A stretch of 46,608 nt of DNA from Cytophagaceae bacterium (GCA_027490155.1 JAIXYP010000021.1:1-46608); one strand, 5' to 3'; shown: positions 23,942 through 33,297, numbered from the stretch's first letter. A program made the numbers and translations. The notes: a model not told the origin generated them from the sequence alone.

Positions 23942-24549
23942 GGCAGATCTTTAATCAAGATTTGATTTTTGCCCTTAGTTTCAATGCCAATTTCTGGCAA
24001 GAAATAGCCAAAAAGCTTGCCTTCTGCTGTTTTGTCAACCAATGAGTTTAACCTTTTGACAAACTCAGCTGGCAATTTACGGCACTCTTCCACATAATCG
24101 ATCCTGATCCGTACGTATACCTCTGGTAACAGCTGAAAGTTGGTCCAAGCCCGGTCATTAGCCTTAAGTGCCGCAATGATATCCGCAGGGATTATAAATG
24201 CGCTAAGGTCAAGATTGGGCAAAATACGAGCACCTGCCGGGGTCATAAGGCCACCTGCAATTAGTTGGCGACATCGCTCCTTATTGAGCTCAGTCCATCG
24301 GCTTTTGGGTCTTCGTGGCGTAAATCTCTGAGCCTTCCATTCAGGATCAATTCGCTTTTCCACGCCATCAACCCATCCAAAGCAAAGCGCCTCTCGCACA
24401 GCCTCGAGGTAGGGCAAAAGAGGATAATCAGGATTTGGATCAGGCCACAATAACCAAGCTTCAGCTGAAGTTTGGTGATGATCAAGAAGCCACTCACGAA
24501 AGCACTGCCTGTCAGGTAAGTAATAATGATTGGGTATTTGTGGGATCAT
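23938..24549 (-). CDS. YdeI/OmpD-associated family protein
   Basis: 203 residues. The N-terminal half reads FREWLLDHHQTSAEAWLLW and YLEAVREALCFGWVDGVEKRIDPEWKAQRFTPRRPKSRWTELNKERCRQL, which is the typical YdeI start. The C-terminal half (about 130-190) holds the OmdA-like region with DIIAALKANDRAWTNFQLLP and YVEECRKLPA. The family is cytoplasmic and soluble; it is named for an association with OmpD expression and bacteriocin protection in enterobacteria, but its biochemical activity is not established. It converges on the HDAC-family gene with a 4-bp overlap and is 52 bp downstream of no other - strand gene start, so its own promoter should lie within the DUF2721 gene end or the short gap. 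Confidence 0.85.
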   Translation of the reverse strand: MIPQIPNHYYLPDRQCFREWLLDHHQTSAEAWLLWPDPNPDYPLLPYLEAVREALCFGWVDGVEKRIDPEWKAQRFTPRRPKSRWTELNKERCRQLIAGGLMTPAGARILPNLDLSAFIIPADIIAALKANDRAWTNFQLLPEVYVRIRIDYVEECRKLPAEFVKRLNSLVDKTAEGKLFGYFLPEIGIETKGKNQILIKDLP

Positions 24550-24601
24550 CAGTCCATGGACGGAAGCATCAAACAGAATACTTGAAGGGATCCTGAACGA
24601 C

Positions 24602-25126
24602 CTAGGATTTTGAATCTGATTCTTGTTCTGGGCTAGAACTAGTAGGATCCTGCTTGGCCTCGGGATGCGACATGAGTTTGTTCAATGGGTTCATGTTCAT
24701 CAAGGTCTGGCCAAAGGAGTGGTTCCCTTTGTTAATATCTTCTTGGATATCACTAAGCTCAAGGGTCAGGGCCTCGGTGCTGATGATGATCTCTAGCATA
24801 CAAAGTCCAAGGGATAGCAACATCAGGATAAGGGCAGCCGAAAGCAAATAGACTGCAAATTCGTAATAGCCGCTATGAATCAAGAACATACAACCTACAC
24901 AAAGGAAGATCGCTAGAATACCGGCAGCAGTCATGTTCCTGATCAAGATAATGCGTCGGCGCAGGTTCTTGATCTGCCCCAGTACATTTTGGTCCTGTTT
25001 CTTGATGTAGGTGGCATGCAAATCTCGAATCAACTTTGCCAATGACACAAACCTATTGGTGTAGGCCAGCAGGATTAGGGATAGCGTCGGAAAGAGTAGG
25101 GCAGGGGTAGAGTATTCTAAGGTCAT
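24602..25126 (-). CDS. DUF2721 membrane protein
   Basis: 174 residues. Three hydrophobic segments are visible: residues 6-24 (STPALLFPTLSLILLAYTN), about 66-86 (NMTAAGILAIFLCVGCMFLI) and about 90-113 (YEFAVYLLSAALILMLLSLGLC). The FVSLAKLIRDLHATY and LRRRIILIRNM loops between helices 1 and 2 are characteristic of DUF2721 proteins. The C-terminal 45 residues are polar and low in complexity (ending in a Ser/Glu/Asp-rich tail) and probably cytoplasmic. No function is known for the family. The gene has its own predicted promoter 30-56 bp upstream, with a very short leader. Confidence 0.75.
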   Translation of the reverse strand: MTLEYSTPALLFPTLSLILLAYTNRFVSLAKLIRDLHATYIKKQDQNVLGQIKNLRRRIILIRNMTAAGILAIFLCVGCMFLIHSGYYEFAVYLLSAALILMLLSLGLCMLEIIISTEALTLELSDIQEDINKGNHSFGQTLMNMNPLNKLMSHPEAKQDPTSSSPEQESDSKS

Positions 25127-25155
25127 GCGTTGTTCGTCAGAGGTGGTTTATTCCA

Positions 25156-25182
25156 CAAAGGTAGGTATAGACCGGCTGACAA
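25156..25182 (-). promoter_or_regulatory. Promoter of the DUF2721 gene
   Basis: On the - strand a perfect -7 box TACCTTTG (25163 to 25156) is preceded after 16 bp by TTG (25182 to 25180). The predicted leader before the ATG at 25126 is about 25 nt. Confidence 0.55.
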
Positions 25183-25268
25183 CGGGCCCGTGATAGATCG
25201 CTTAGCAACATGTTAACCACCATCTAATAGCTCAATTAGCCCTAGTAATGCATCTTAAATTCCCTATC

Positions 25269-26060
25269 TCAGAAGCTCCAGAAGCTACGTTTTTTGGCCT
25301 TCACTGGTGCCACCTTGCTGCCTTTAGGGCAATGTGCCCAGCCATAATGCTCTTTTTTAGCATTCTGGTCCATCGCAAGCTCTGGCATATTGCTACGACG
25401 TGCCACTGGCTGTGCGACCATGTCAATAACGGTAATGTAACACTGGCTGCGGTGGGGTCTTATGCTACAGCCGACCATTTGGAGTTTCTGGCTCAGGAGG
25501 GCACGACGGGTCAGTCGCTCCTCATCGCGAGCATCCATCAACAAGGCGAGGGCGATGTCTAATGGTGCATTAGTTCCAGCATTGACCACCTCTGCATATC
25601 GAGGAGCACCAGGCACGTATTGATGAATGCGGTCATAATAGGGCTGACCATTTGTGCTTTCCGTCCCTTGTCGACCGCTGAACCCAAGGTCAGAGGCGTG
25701 TGCCGAGGCAGATTTATAAAGCTGATATTGGGGCTGTAGTGGCTCCATTGGTTTGAGGTTGCGCAGGTGCTGAAGCAGGCTTGCGACCGCAGGATGGGTG
25801 CTATCTGGTCGATGGACCAAAAGGACTCTTGATGCAAATAGTGGTCCGTTGACCCTAGCAAGATTGATCCAACGGACGACCTCCTTCTCAGGGGCACCCA
25901 TATAGTTTTCGCTTTTGGTTGTGTGGGCATAGTCATAGTCTGCATGGTCCAGCCCGACGAACATGGCAGGTACGCGGCTCCCATTCTGCTGTGCAGTCGT
26001 GGGCAGAGCATAGAGGGTAATCAACAGGAAGCAGGCGAGGATGAGGGTGGCTGGATTCAT
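25269..26060 (-). CDS. Secreted CAP-domain (SCP/PR-1-like) protein
   Basis: 263 residues from the ATG at 26060, which begins with a signal peptide (MNPATLILACFLLITLYALP, cleaved near TTAQQ). The CAP domain spans about residues 55-210: EKEVVRWINLARVNGPLFASRVL is the family's first helix, LYKSASAHASDLGFSGRQG holds the usual His-Asp neighbourhood, YAEVVNAG replaces the common GENI motif, and ALLMDARDEERLTRRALLSQKLQMVGCSI with YITVIDM follows. Bacterial CAP proteins are extracellular; their activity (lipid binding or proteolysis) is not settled. The C terminus is basic and aromatic. It is divergent from the gamma-glutamyltransferase gene across about 320 bp. Confidence 0.8.
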   Translation of the reverse strand: MNPATLILACFLLITLYALPTTAQQNGSRVPAMFVGLDHADYDYAHTTKSENYMGAPEKEVVRWINLARVNGPLFASRVLLVHRPDSTHPAVASLLQHLRNLKPMEPLQPQYQLYKSASAHASDLGFSGRQGTESTNGQPYYDRIHQYVPGAPRYAEVVNAGTNAPLDIALALLMDARDEERLTRRALLSQKLQMVGCSIRPHRSQCYITVIDMVAQPVARRSNMPELAMDQNAKKEHYGWAHCPKGSKVAPVKAKKRSFWSF

Positions 26061-26378
26061 CTGATTGCTTGTTTTGTCAATGTGGTGGGTCAAATCTGGG
26101 AGGGTTAGGGTAGTTAACGCCGACCCTTACCCAAATCGACACTTATTTGATTCCAAATGTCAATAGTCCTTAGTTCGGGTCTTTGGGGCAGAATCTTGGC
26201 CAAATCAGAATTCGGCGTCTTCGGTTATGTATCCGTTTTGCAGGTCAGAAGTAACATGTTTGGCTGCAACTTATTCTCGATCAGCCAAATCTATGCCAGT
26301 CAGTTAAGCTGATTGCCAATAAAAAGGCTGAGAGAAAGCCTCATTTTGCTATATTTAATGGATGAATTTCTGCCAAAG
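26061..26378. other. Divergent intergenic region, CAP-protein / gamma-glutamyltransferase genes
   Basis: About 320 bp with no gene. It should contain both promoters, but only partial -7 boxes are visible on the + strand (CATGTTTG near 26258 and TATATTTA near 26350, each 7 of 8). A weak hairpin, AGGCT and AGCCT, lies near 26325-26341 just before the transferase leader. Confidence 0.4.
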
Positions 26379-28166
26379 ATGAAGAACCTGCTGTCGTTGT
26401 TGTGCATCATAATTAGTGCTTTGTTCCTCCCCTACGTGACGTATGGGCAATATGAGGTCAGCAAATCAGCTAGTGGCCAACATGGCATGGTTGTTTCGCC
26501 ACACCCATTGGCCACCAAAGTTGGCCTTGAGATCCTGAAGGGGGGCGGCAATGCGTACGATGCTGGCATTGCCATCGAGTTTGCCTTAGCGGTTTGTTTC
26601 CCGGTGGCAGGCAATATTGGCGGAGGTGGATTTGGCCTCTACAGGACCTCGGCCGGGGAAGTATTGTCACTCGACTATCGGGAGCGGGCACCGAGCCAAG
26701 CAAGTACCAAGATGTACCTAGATGCCAAAGGCCAAGTTATGGATAGCCTTTCGAGGCTAGGTGCACTCGCAGTTGGGGTACCAGGGACTGTGAAGGGCAT
26801 GGAGCAACTGCACAGAAAGCTAGGCAAGCTGCCTTGGGCTACGCTCCTTCAACCTGCCATTAACTTGGCTTCTGATGGATTTGCTCTGACGGTCATTGAT
26901 TCAGATTTGATGTTTAATCACGCCCAAAAGTTCAAACAGGTTAATGCTTGGCCTACCCCATTTGTGAAGCAACAAGGGCGTCGTTGGCGGATGGGTGATA
27001 CACTAAAGCAACCCATGCTTGCCAAAACCTTGCGGACGATACAAGAAAATGGCTCGGCTGGATTCTATGAGGGTTGGGTTGCGGCTTCTATTGTTACCGA
27101 AATGAAACGCCACAACGGCTTGATCTCAACTGAAGATCTTAAGTCATACAAAGCAATATGGCGAGATCCGATCAAGTTTGACTATCAGGCCCCGACGGAC
27201 ACGACCTACCGAATTTATAGCATGGCCCCTCCTAGCAGTGGTGGTATCATCCTTAATCAAGTCTTGGGTATGCTGAACCATATCCCCAAATCTGACTGGC
27301 TGGCCAACAAGGATAATCATCTCTGGCGCATCCAGCAGTTGGTGGAAACCGAACGATTAGCCTATGCCGATCGGTCAGAGTACTTAGGCGACCCAGACTT
27401 TTTCCAGATACCAGTCCGGCAGTTACTAGACAAATCCTACCTTAAATCTCGATTCGCGCATGCCCATGTAGGTCCAGCAATCAATAGCCTAAAAGTTGGG
27501 CCAGGGCTTGGTAATCATAAAATGGTTCGACAACCTAATGCTGGGAGTCAACCTAAGGAACATGACGAAACGACGCATTACACTGTTGTGGATGGGCAAG
27601 GGAATGCCCTATGTACGACGACAACACTAAATGGGGCTTTTGGCAGCAAGCTGGTGGTGGAAGGCAGTGGCATCTTGCTCAATAACGAAATGGATGACTT
27701 TAGTGCCAATCCTGGGAGCCCCAACAGTTATGGTTTGATTGGAGGTGTGGCCAATGCCATCGAACCAAGGAAACGTATGCTAAGCAGTATGTCACCTACG
27801 ATCATAACAAGATTAGTCCCATCACCCAAAGGTTCGACGGAGATGTTAGCCTTTACTGTTGGCACCCCGGGTGGGAGCACAATCCCGACAAGTGTGCTGC
27901 AGGTTATCCTAGGCCTGACTGTGGATGGATTAAGCCCTGCTGAAGCGGTAGCCAAACCTCGGTATCATCACCAATGGTTCCCCGATCAGATCCTGAGTGA
28001 ATACAACTCCATCATCCCCGAGAGAGCCACCGAACTTGGCAAACTGGGTTATACCATTAAACTCATTGAAAAGATTGGCAGGGTCGAAGCTATCAAGGTA
28101 AGCGAAGGTGGGTTGTTGATCGGCGGCGCTGATCCACGCGGAGATGACTCAGCAGCTGGTTATTGA
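26379..28166 (+). CDS. ggt: Gamma-glutamyltransferase (periplasmic)
   Basis: 595 residues from the ATG at 26379, which gives a good signal peptide (MKNLLSLLCIIISALFLP, cleaved near TYGQ). An ATG at 26358 is possible. The enzyme hydrolyses or transfers the gamma-glutamyl group of glutathione. The precursor cleaves itself before the nucleophilic Thr, here T398 in DETTHYTVVDG. Further signatures are GGNAYDAGIAIEFALAV, NIGGGGFGLYR, LDYRERAPS, PSSGGIILNQVLGML and, in the small subunit, LNNEMDDFS, MLSSMSPTI and GTPGGSTIP. The expected large subunit is about 375 residues after signal removal and the small one about 198, both normal. It is a single gene with no obvious partner. Confidence 0.93.
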   Translation: MKNLLSLLCIIISALFLPYVTYGQYEVSKSASGQHGMVVSPHPLATKVGLEILKGGGNAYDAGIAIEFALAVCFPVAGNIGGGGFGLYRTSAGEVLSLDYRERAPSQASTKMYLDAKGQVMDSLSRLGALAVGVPGTVKGMEQLHRKLGKLPWATLLQPAINLASDGFALTVIDSDLMFNHAQKFKQVNAWPTPFVKQQGRRWRMGDTLKQPMLAKTLRTIQENGSAGFYEGWVAASIVTEMKRHNGLISTEDLKSYKAIWRDPIKFDYQAPTDTTYRIYSMAPPSSGGIILNQVLGMLNHIPKSDWLANKDNHLWRIQQLVETERLAYADRSEYLGDPDFFQIPVRQLLDKSYLKSRFAHAHVGPAINSLKVGPGLGNHKMVRQPNAGSQPKEHDETTHYTVVDGQGNALCTTTTLNGAFGSKLVVEGSGILLNNEMDDFSANPGSPNSYGLIGGVANAIEPRKRMLSSMSPTIITRLVPSPKGSTEMLAFTVGTPGGSTIPTSVLQVILGLTVDGLSPAEAVAKPRYHHQWFPDQILSEYNSIIPERATELGKLGYTIKLIEKIGRVEAIKVSEGGLLIGGADPRGDDSAAGY

Positions 28167-28238
28167 TGTTCGGTGGTAGGGTCATGTATCATTCACAAAC
28201 ATTAACAACCAACTAACAAAATTGTGTAGACTTGTATG

Positions 28239-28259
28239 TGGAACAGGTTCCATATTTGT
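28239..28259 (+). promoter_or_regulatory. Palindrome overlapping a possible promoter
   Basis: The perfect palindrome TGGAACAGGTTCCA (28239-28252; 6-bp arms) abuts CATATTTG (28252-28259), a 7 of 8 match to the -7 box. The arrangement suggests a repressor site at the promoter of the small outer-membrane protein gene that starts at 28354. Confidence 0.4.
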
Positions 28260-28353
28260 GATGTCAGAAATCGACCTGCATAACGCTATTTGCGGGCCTG
28301 ACAGAATCCTCCTAATCCGAATCATTTATCAGACAATAATCAAGAGCACGCTC

Positions 28354-28986
28354 ATGAAAAAGCAATTAGTCCTAATCCTCTTGCTGATGATTTCAGGCAT
28401 CAGTACTCTTTATGCTCAAAACTCTGCTGACCGTCCAGTGCAAACACTAGGGGGGAGTGGTAACGGAACGATCACAATTGGTGGTTATGCTACTGGCGGA
28501 ATGCGCTTAGGTAGTCTCGATGGCAAAACTGCCATGTTTATGGGTGGGTATGGTGGCCTACTGTTAGGTCGTAGTGTCATGATTGGCGCTGGTGCATACT
28601 CTTTGGTCAATGACTACAAAATCAAAGAGGGCGCCCTGAGCAACTATCCACTTAGCAATGATGTGTTCATGAGCATGAACTATTTCGGCCCAATGGTCGA
28701 GGTGACTTTCATGAGTAATGATGCCATCCACTTCGGAATGAATACTTTAGTAGGCTTTGGTAATGCCAGCTTTACCTCGTCCGAGTCTTCAATCCTTGCC
28801 CTGCCGACAAGCCGTATAACAGTGATCGAACCTGGTCTATTTGCGGAGTTCAACGTCACGGAGTGGTTTAGGGTGGCTGCGGGTGGCACCTATCGTTTCG
28901 GGCTGACAAGTCGCCTGCCTGGTTATGATGCCAGATCGATTGGTGGGCTTAACTTTGACCTTAGCCTCAAGTTTGGGATTTTTTAG
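28354..28986 (+). CDS. Hypothetical exported protein, putative outer-membrane beta-barrel
   Basis: 210 residues from the ATG at 28354 (MKKQLVLILLLMISGISTLYAQ), a clean signal peptide cleaved after YA. A reading from 28222 would hide this signal. The mature part is rich in Gly with alternating hydrophobic residues (TITIGGYATGGMRLG, MFMGGYGGLLLGRSVMIGAGAYSLV, IHFGMNTLVGFGNASF, FRVAAGGTYRFGL) and ends in an aromatic residue (LSLKFGIF). This is the pattern of a small barrel of about eight strands in the outer membrane. I do not recognise the family and no function can be given. It lies alone between the gamma-glutamyltransferase and subtilase genes. Confidence 0.7.
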   Translation: MKKQLVLILLLMISGISTLYAQNSADRPVQTLGGSGNGTITIGGYATGGMRLGSLDGKTAMFMGGYGGLLLGRSVMIGAGAYSLVNDYKIKEGALSNYPLSNDVFMSMNYFGPMVEVTFMSNDAIHFGMNTLVGFGNASFTSSESSILALPTSRITVIEPGLFAEFNVTEWFRVAAGGTYRFGLTSRLPGYDARSIGGLNFDLSLKFGIF

Positions 28987-29086
28987 TCCTAATTGACTTC
29001 TTGGATTGCGGGAACTGGCAACACCGCAACTTTTCAGAATGCCACCAAACGTCTATAACTGATCAAAATCCGCTATAGATGTAAAC

Positions 29087-29123
29087 AATAGGTCGGATGT
29101 CAAGTTTAGACCTCTGACCTATT
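29087..29123. promoter_or_regulatory. Inverted repeat upstream of the subtilase gene
   Basis: AATAGGTC (29087-29094) and GACCTATT (29116-29123) form 8-bp arms around 21 bp, 29 bp before the subtilase start. It follows the barrel gene by 100 bp with no T-run beyond one TTT, so it could be a weak terminator or an operator. Confidence 0.35.
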
Positions 29124-29151
29124 TCATTAATACACATTTCTATAACCTAGT

Positions 29152-30759
29152 ATGACAACCGGCATCCAGATTCGATTATTGCTTTTGACCTTAGGCCTAT
29201 TCGGACTTACCCCCCAATGGTCCGGTGCACAAATCACCGAGACCTGCAACTATTGGGTGTATTTATCCGATCGCGAGCCAAGCCCAGTCAACACTCGAAT
29301 CAGTCCTGCCACAATTCAATCACGGATAAACCTCGGTCTGGATCTGGACCAAGTAACAGACCAAAGGCCATCCTCAGCATTGATCAAACAAGTTTGCGCA
29401 ACTGGAGCTCAGGTACGTTTCCTGAGCAAATGGTTAGGGGCCATCAGTGTATCTGCAACAACAGAGCAGATCAATCGGATTAAGGTAATCAGGGGTGTGA
29501 CTGAAATACAGGGTTTTGGTGGTCTCTTTTTGGCCGCAAGCACCAAAGGACCGTTAATTCAGGAGGCAAATGCCGATAACCCAAGTTTATACCCTGCTTT
29601 GGCCCAGATGCAGACGGATGCTTTCATCAACAGAGGCTTGACGGGCAAGGGAATTAAAATGGGGCTAATCGATGCTGGTTTTCGGGATGCTGATCTCACA
29701 CCTGTTTTGAGTCATCTTCAGAGCCGAAAAGCTGTCAGGTCGGTAAGGGATTTTGTTGTGCCTAAAAGATCACCTAGGTTTTTCCGTGGGCCAGCTGATA
29801 GCCTAGATACGCATGGGACCACCGTACTGAAGATGGTGGCGGGATATGATAGCATCAAGGCTCGTTGGCTAGGCTGCGCCACAGGTGTGGACCTATATCT
29901 TGCTCGTACGGATGATGCCAAACACGAGTATCGAGCCGAGGAAGACCAATGGCTTGCTGCAATGGAGTGGATGGACAGTTCTGGAGTGCGCCTAATCAAT
30001 TCGTCACTTGGATACGGTAAAGGCTTCGACAAGGAAAGCGATAACTACAAACCATCGGACATTACTGGCAAAACCACGGCAGTGAGTAAAGCTGCAACTA
30101 TTGCCGTTAACCAGAAGGGACTAATGGTGGTTGTTTCTGCTGGTAACGAAGGCGAGGACGAAGCCTGGGGTATCATAGCATCCCCAGCAGATGCCGAAGG
30201 TGTCCTGACAGTGGGGGCAACGGTAGGCAAACCATTCAAAAAGGCTGGTTATAGTGGCATCGGACCTGCAAAATTACCCTACTTAAAACCTGATGTTGCC
30301 GCCTACTCGCTAACTGGCACCAGTTTTTCGTCTCCGGCGGTGGCTGGCTTTGTGGCTTGTCTTATGGAGGCCAATCCTGCACTCACCAACAAACAACTAC
30401 ATGCGATCATGAGGCGGTCATCATCATTGTACCCTTATGCTAACAACTATTTGGGTGCTGGCTTTCCGTCTGCTCCACTCGCTCTAGAGGCGGCCAACAA
30501 ACCCAATGGATGGGAAAAAGGATCGAGCATTTCGTCCAAATTGATCAGGCAGAATCGCAACTCCCCTGCAGTCCTTGATATCTTGGACTCGACGACCCAA
30601 CAAGTTGTCGTCTTCCATAAGTCAAATAAGACAATAGTCATTAAGCAGGAAGTCCTGACTATCCAGAAAGGTAAACTATCAGTCGCCAGCATTCAGGCAG
30701 AGAACCTCTACTCAACAGTTATGTTGCCTGATCAGGTAGTGGAAATCGAATGGAAATAA
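29152..30759 (+). CDS. Secreted subtilisin-family serine protease (S8)
   Basis: 535 residues. An N-terminal signal peptide (IRLLLLTLGLFGLTPQWSGA, cleaved before Q) is followed by a prodomain-like region of about 120 residues (NYWVYLSDREP, SKWLGAISVSATTEQINRIKVIRGVTEI). The catalytic domain has D174 in MGLIDAGF, H221 in DTHGTTVL and S391 in GTSFSSPAVAGF, with the oxyanion Asn region VVSAGNEGEDEAW. All triad residues are intact. The C-terminal 90 residues form a small beta region that does not look like the common Por sorting domain. It is an extracellular or periplasmic protease of Bacteroidota type. It converges with the MBL-fold gene across 41 bp, which contain a 6-bp inverted repeat (30769-30774 and 30784-30789). 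Confidence 0.92.
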   Translation: MTTGIQIRLLLLTLGLFGLTPQWSGAQITETCNYWVYLSDREPSPVNTRISPATIQSRINLGLDLDQVTDQRPSSALIKQVCATGAQVRFLSKWLGAISVSATTEQINRIKVIRGVTEIQGFGGLFLAASTKGPLIQEANADNPSLYPALAQMQTDAFINRGLTGKGIKMGLIDAGFRDADLTPVLSHLQSRKAVRSVRDFVVPKRSPRFFRGPADSLDTHGTTVLKMVAGYDSIKARWLGCATGVDLYLARTDDAKHEYRAEEDQWLAAMEWMDSSGVRLINSSLGYGKGFDKESDNYKPSDITGKTTAVSKAATIAVNQKGLMVVVSAGNEGEDEAWGIIASPADAEGVLTVGATVGKPFKKAGYSGIGPAKLPYLKPDVAAYSLTGTSFSSPAVAGFVACLMEANPALTNKQLHAIMRRSSSLYPYANNYLGAGFPSAPLALEAANKPNGWEKGSSISSKLIRQNRNSPAVLDILDSTTQQVVVFHKSNKTIVIKQEVLTIQKGKLSVASIQAENLYSTVMLPDQVVEIEWK

Positions 30760-30800
30760 GTGCATTCAATTGGTGTTAGTAAGACCAATCAACTTGCCAT

Positions 30801-31592
30801 TTAATTGATCGGTATCTGGATTTGCAAACCATCATAGGCTAGGAAAACGTTGGCTGGCAACTTTGTCGCCTCTACATCGGCGTGCTTGCCTAGGCGATGG
30901 CTGATATGTGTGAGGTAAGCCGTATCAGGATTAAGCTCCTCAATAACTTCTAATACCTCTGCCAGGGTAAAATGGCTATTATGTGGTTCTTCTTGTAGGC
31001 CATTAAACACAATCGTCTTAGCGCCGCGGATTAGGTCTAATTGGTCTGGGTCAATGGTTTTGGCATCGGTGATATAGACAAAATCGGCTATCCTAAACCC
31101 CAGTATTGGTAGCTTAAAGTGCATAACTTCGATGGGGGTGATCTCCAGACCAGCTAATTCAAACGGTACACCAGCCGCCACAGGATACAGCTCCAACTCA
31201 GGCACACCGGCATATTTATGCTCGCCAAATGCATAGGCAAACTCAACCTTGAGTCTATCGAGGACTCGCTGCTGTGCAAATAAGGGCATTGGCCTATTTT
31301 GTCTAAAATTATAGCCCCTGACGTCATCCAGACCTGCAATATGGTCCTTATGCTCGTGTGTAAAAACAATGCCATCGAGCGTCATTATTCGGTTCCGTAG
31401 CATTTGCTGCCGAAAATCTGGCCCCGAGTCAACGACGATGCTTTGGCCCTCATACGCAATATGAATTGAAGATCGCAGTCGCTTGTCCCGAAAATCGAGG
31501 CTGCTGCAAACAGGGCATGGACAGGCGATCATCGGGATGCCTTGGCTAGTGCCAGTACCTAAGAATGTGATGGTCGCCAGTGGTGAGTGCAT
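30801..31592 (-). CDS. MBL-fold metallo-hydrolase, PhnP-like
   Basis: 263 residues. The metallo-beta-lactamase fold shows FLGTGTSQGIPMIACPCPVCSS at the N terminus with three Cys residues that often form a structural zinc site in PhnP-like proteins, VDSGPDFRQQML, the metal motif THEHKDHIAGLDD (HxHxDH), and later histidines in MHFKLPILGF and THISHRLGKH. The D in YITDAKTI bridges the two metals. PhnP is a cyclic phosphodiesterase in phosphonate breakdown; no phn genes are nearby, so this is probably a general phosphodiesterase of the family. It starts about 310 bp after the fumC stop, on the same strand, and is separated from it by a strong hairpin. Confidence 0.9.
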   Translation of the reverse strand: MHSPLATITFLGTGTSQGIPMIACPCPVCSSLDFRDKRLRSSIHIAYEGQSIVVDSGPDFRQQMLRNRIMTLDGIVFTHEHKDHIAGLDDVRGYNFRQNRPMPLFAQQRVLDRLKVEFAYAFGEHKYAGVPELELYPVAAGVPFELAGLEITPIEVMHFKLPILGFRIADFVYITDAKTIDPDQLDLIRGAKTIVFNGLQEEPHNSHFTLAEVLEVIEELNPDTAYLTHISHRLGKHADVEATKLPANVFLAYDGLQIQIPIN

Positions 31593-31817
31593 TGCGCAAA
31601 TTTAGGGAAGAATAAAGAGGATTCGAGCTTGGTGTTAGGTGCTGCTTTTGACTAATGTACAAGCAGGCAATCTTATCATCCAATCCGCAATGTGGTGCAA
31701 TACACTGTTTGAGGCTTGCCGTCAATTTAGTTGGCCAATTAAAATGCTCAACCAAAACCATCAATAAGTCTTGTAAGCGCCGACCTCGGTAATGGGGCTG
31801 ATCCTGATGATTACAAA
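31593..31817. other. Intergenic region upstream of the MBL-fold gene
   Basis: Between the hydrolase start and the fumC terminator. A - strand reading frame of 112 codons (31546-31884) spans it but starts inside the terminator hairpin and ends inside the MBL gene; I do not accept it. No promoter box of good quality is seen. Confidence 0.4.
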
Positions 31818-31856
31818 CCAAAATAGCTTTCGGATCTGGGCCGAAAGCTATTTTGG
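31818..31856 (-). terminator. Strong hairpin terminator after fumC
   Basis: A perfect 16-bp stem, CCAAAATAGCTTTCGG (31818-31833) with its complement (31841-31856), closes a 7-nt loop, 46 bp past the fumC stop. On the - strand the stem ends in TTTTGG followed by TTTG. The stem starts with A/T-rich bases on both sides, so it may work in both directions. Confidence 0.75.
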
Positions 31857-31902
31857 CATAAGCAAAAAATGTAGTGATCGGCAACCCCGCCAGTTGGTGT
31901 CC

Positions 31903-33297
31903 TTATTTTAGACTACCAACCATGTCTTCAGCTACGACCCATTGGTCAAACTGCTCAGAGGTCAGCAAACCAAGGTCGATGGCAGCAGCACGAAGAGTGG
32001 TATTCTCCTTGTGGGCCTTTTTGGCGATTTTGGCAGCATTTTCGTAACCGATGTGCGGATTGAGGGCAGTGACCAACATCAGGCTGTTCTCAAGGTTTTT
32101 CTTGATGTCAACCAAGTTTGGCTCGATACCGACAGCGCAATGCTCGTTAAATGACTCGCAAGCATCACCTAGCAACCTAGCGCTCATCAGCAGGTTGAAG
32201 ATGATCACCGGCTTAAATACATTGAGCTGGAAGTGTCCATTCATGCCACCAACAGCAATGGCCGCATCGTTGCCGATTACCTGTGCGCACACCATCGTAA
32301 GGGCTTCACACTGGGTTGGGTTTACCTTACCTGGCATTATGGACGAACCTGGCTCATTTTCAGGAATGAAGATTTCTCCAATGCCACAACGTGGTCCACT
32401 AGATAGCATCCTGACATCATTGGCGATTTTCATCAGACTGACTGCCAATGTTTTGAGGGCACCGCTAGTACTGACGCAAGCATCATGGGCGCTTAGTGCC
32501 TCATACTTGTTAGGAGCTGTCACGAAGGGATGTCCTGTGATGGCTGCGATCTTTTCTGCAACTAAGACATCATATCCTGCTGGGGTATTAAGGCCTGTGC
32601 CGACTGCCGTGCCACCAAGGGCAAGCTCTGCAAGGTGGGCAAGGGTCGCCTCTATGTGTTTTATCCCATGATCTAGCTGAGCGACATAGGCGCTGAATTC
32701 TTGTCCTAAGGTCAGCGGAGTAGCATCCATAAAGTGGGTGCGGCCGATCTTGACAATGTTCATGAACTCTGCCGTTTTGCGAGCTAACGTATCACGGAGA
32801 ACCTTGACCTTTGGCAAAGTATGCTCAACGATATAGCTATATGCCGCAATGTTCATTGCGGTCGGGAAAGTATCGTTCGAGCTTTGGCTTTTGTTAACGT
32901 CATCGTTGGGATGGATTTTTTTCTTCTCATCTAGCAGGTTGCCGCCCAGCAACACATGCGCACGGTAGGCCACAACCTCGTTGACGTTCATGTTACTTTG
33001 GGTGCCGCTACCTGTTTGCCACACCACAAGCGGGAACTGGTCAGCTAATTTGCCTTCTGCGACTTCGTCACAGACTTGGGCGATGATTTTCATTTTATCC
33101 TCGCTCAGGACACCAAGTTCGTGGTTGGCTTGGGCGGCTGCCTTCTTGAGGACAGCAAAGGCTGCAATGACCTCAGTTGGCATCTGGTGCCCACCGATCG
33201 TGAAGTTTTGTTTAGAACGTTGGGTCTGTGCACCCCAATATACATGGGCAGGTACCTGTACCTCGCCCATAGTGTCGCGCTCAATGCGGTAGTCCAT
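31903..33297 (-). CDS. fumC: Fumarate hydratase, class II
   Basis: 464 residues from the ATG at 33297 ([16 protein letters not shown]), the normal length for class II fumarase; a TTG 19 codons upstream is unlikely. It interconverts fumarate and malate in the TCA cycle as a homotetramer without an iron-sulfur cluster. Signatures are [41 protein letters not shown], the [18 protein letters not shown] active-site histidine loop, and the superfamily signature [15 protein letters not shown] with the flexible catalytic Ser. Everything is intact. It lies between the glutaryl-CoA dehydrogenase-like gene upstream (158 bp away with its own terminator) and a strong hairpin downstream, so it is probably a single-gene transcript. 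Confidence 0.97.
   Translation of the reverse strand: MDYRIERDTMGEVQVPAHVYWGAQTQRSKQNFTIGGHQMPTEVIAAFAVLKKAAAQANHELGVLSEDKMKIIAQVCDEVAEGKLADQFPLVVWQTGSGTQSNMNVNEVVAYRAHVLLGGNLLDEKKKIHPNDDVNKSQSSNDTFPTAMNIAAYSYIVEHTLPKVKVLRDTLARKTAEFMNIVKIGRTHFMDATPLTLGQEFSAYVAQLDHGIKHIEATLAHLAELALGGTAVGTGLNTPAGYDVLVAEKIAAITGHPFVTAPNKYEALSAHDACVSTSGALKTLAVSLMKIANDVRMLSSGPRCGIGEIFIPENEPGSSIMPGKVNPTQCEALTMVCAQVIGNDAAIAVGGMNGHFQLNVFKPVIIFNLLMSARLLGDACESFNEHCAVGIEPNLVDIKKNLENSLMLVTALNPHIGYENAAKIAKKAHKENTTLRAAAIDLGLLTSEQFDQWVVAEDMVGSLK

Noticed and set aside
31546-31884. 112-codon - strand frame between the MBL gene and fumC
   Set aside because: Its first codons come from the fumC terminator hairpin and its end overlaps the MBL gene; no recognisable domain.
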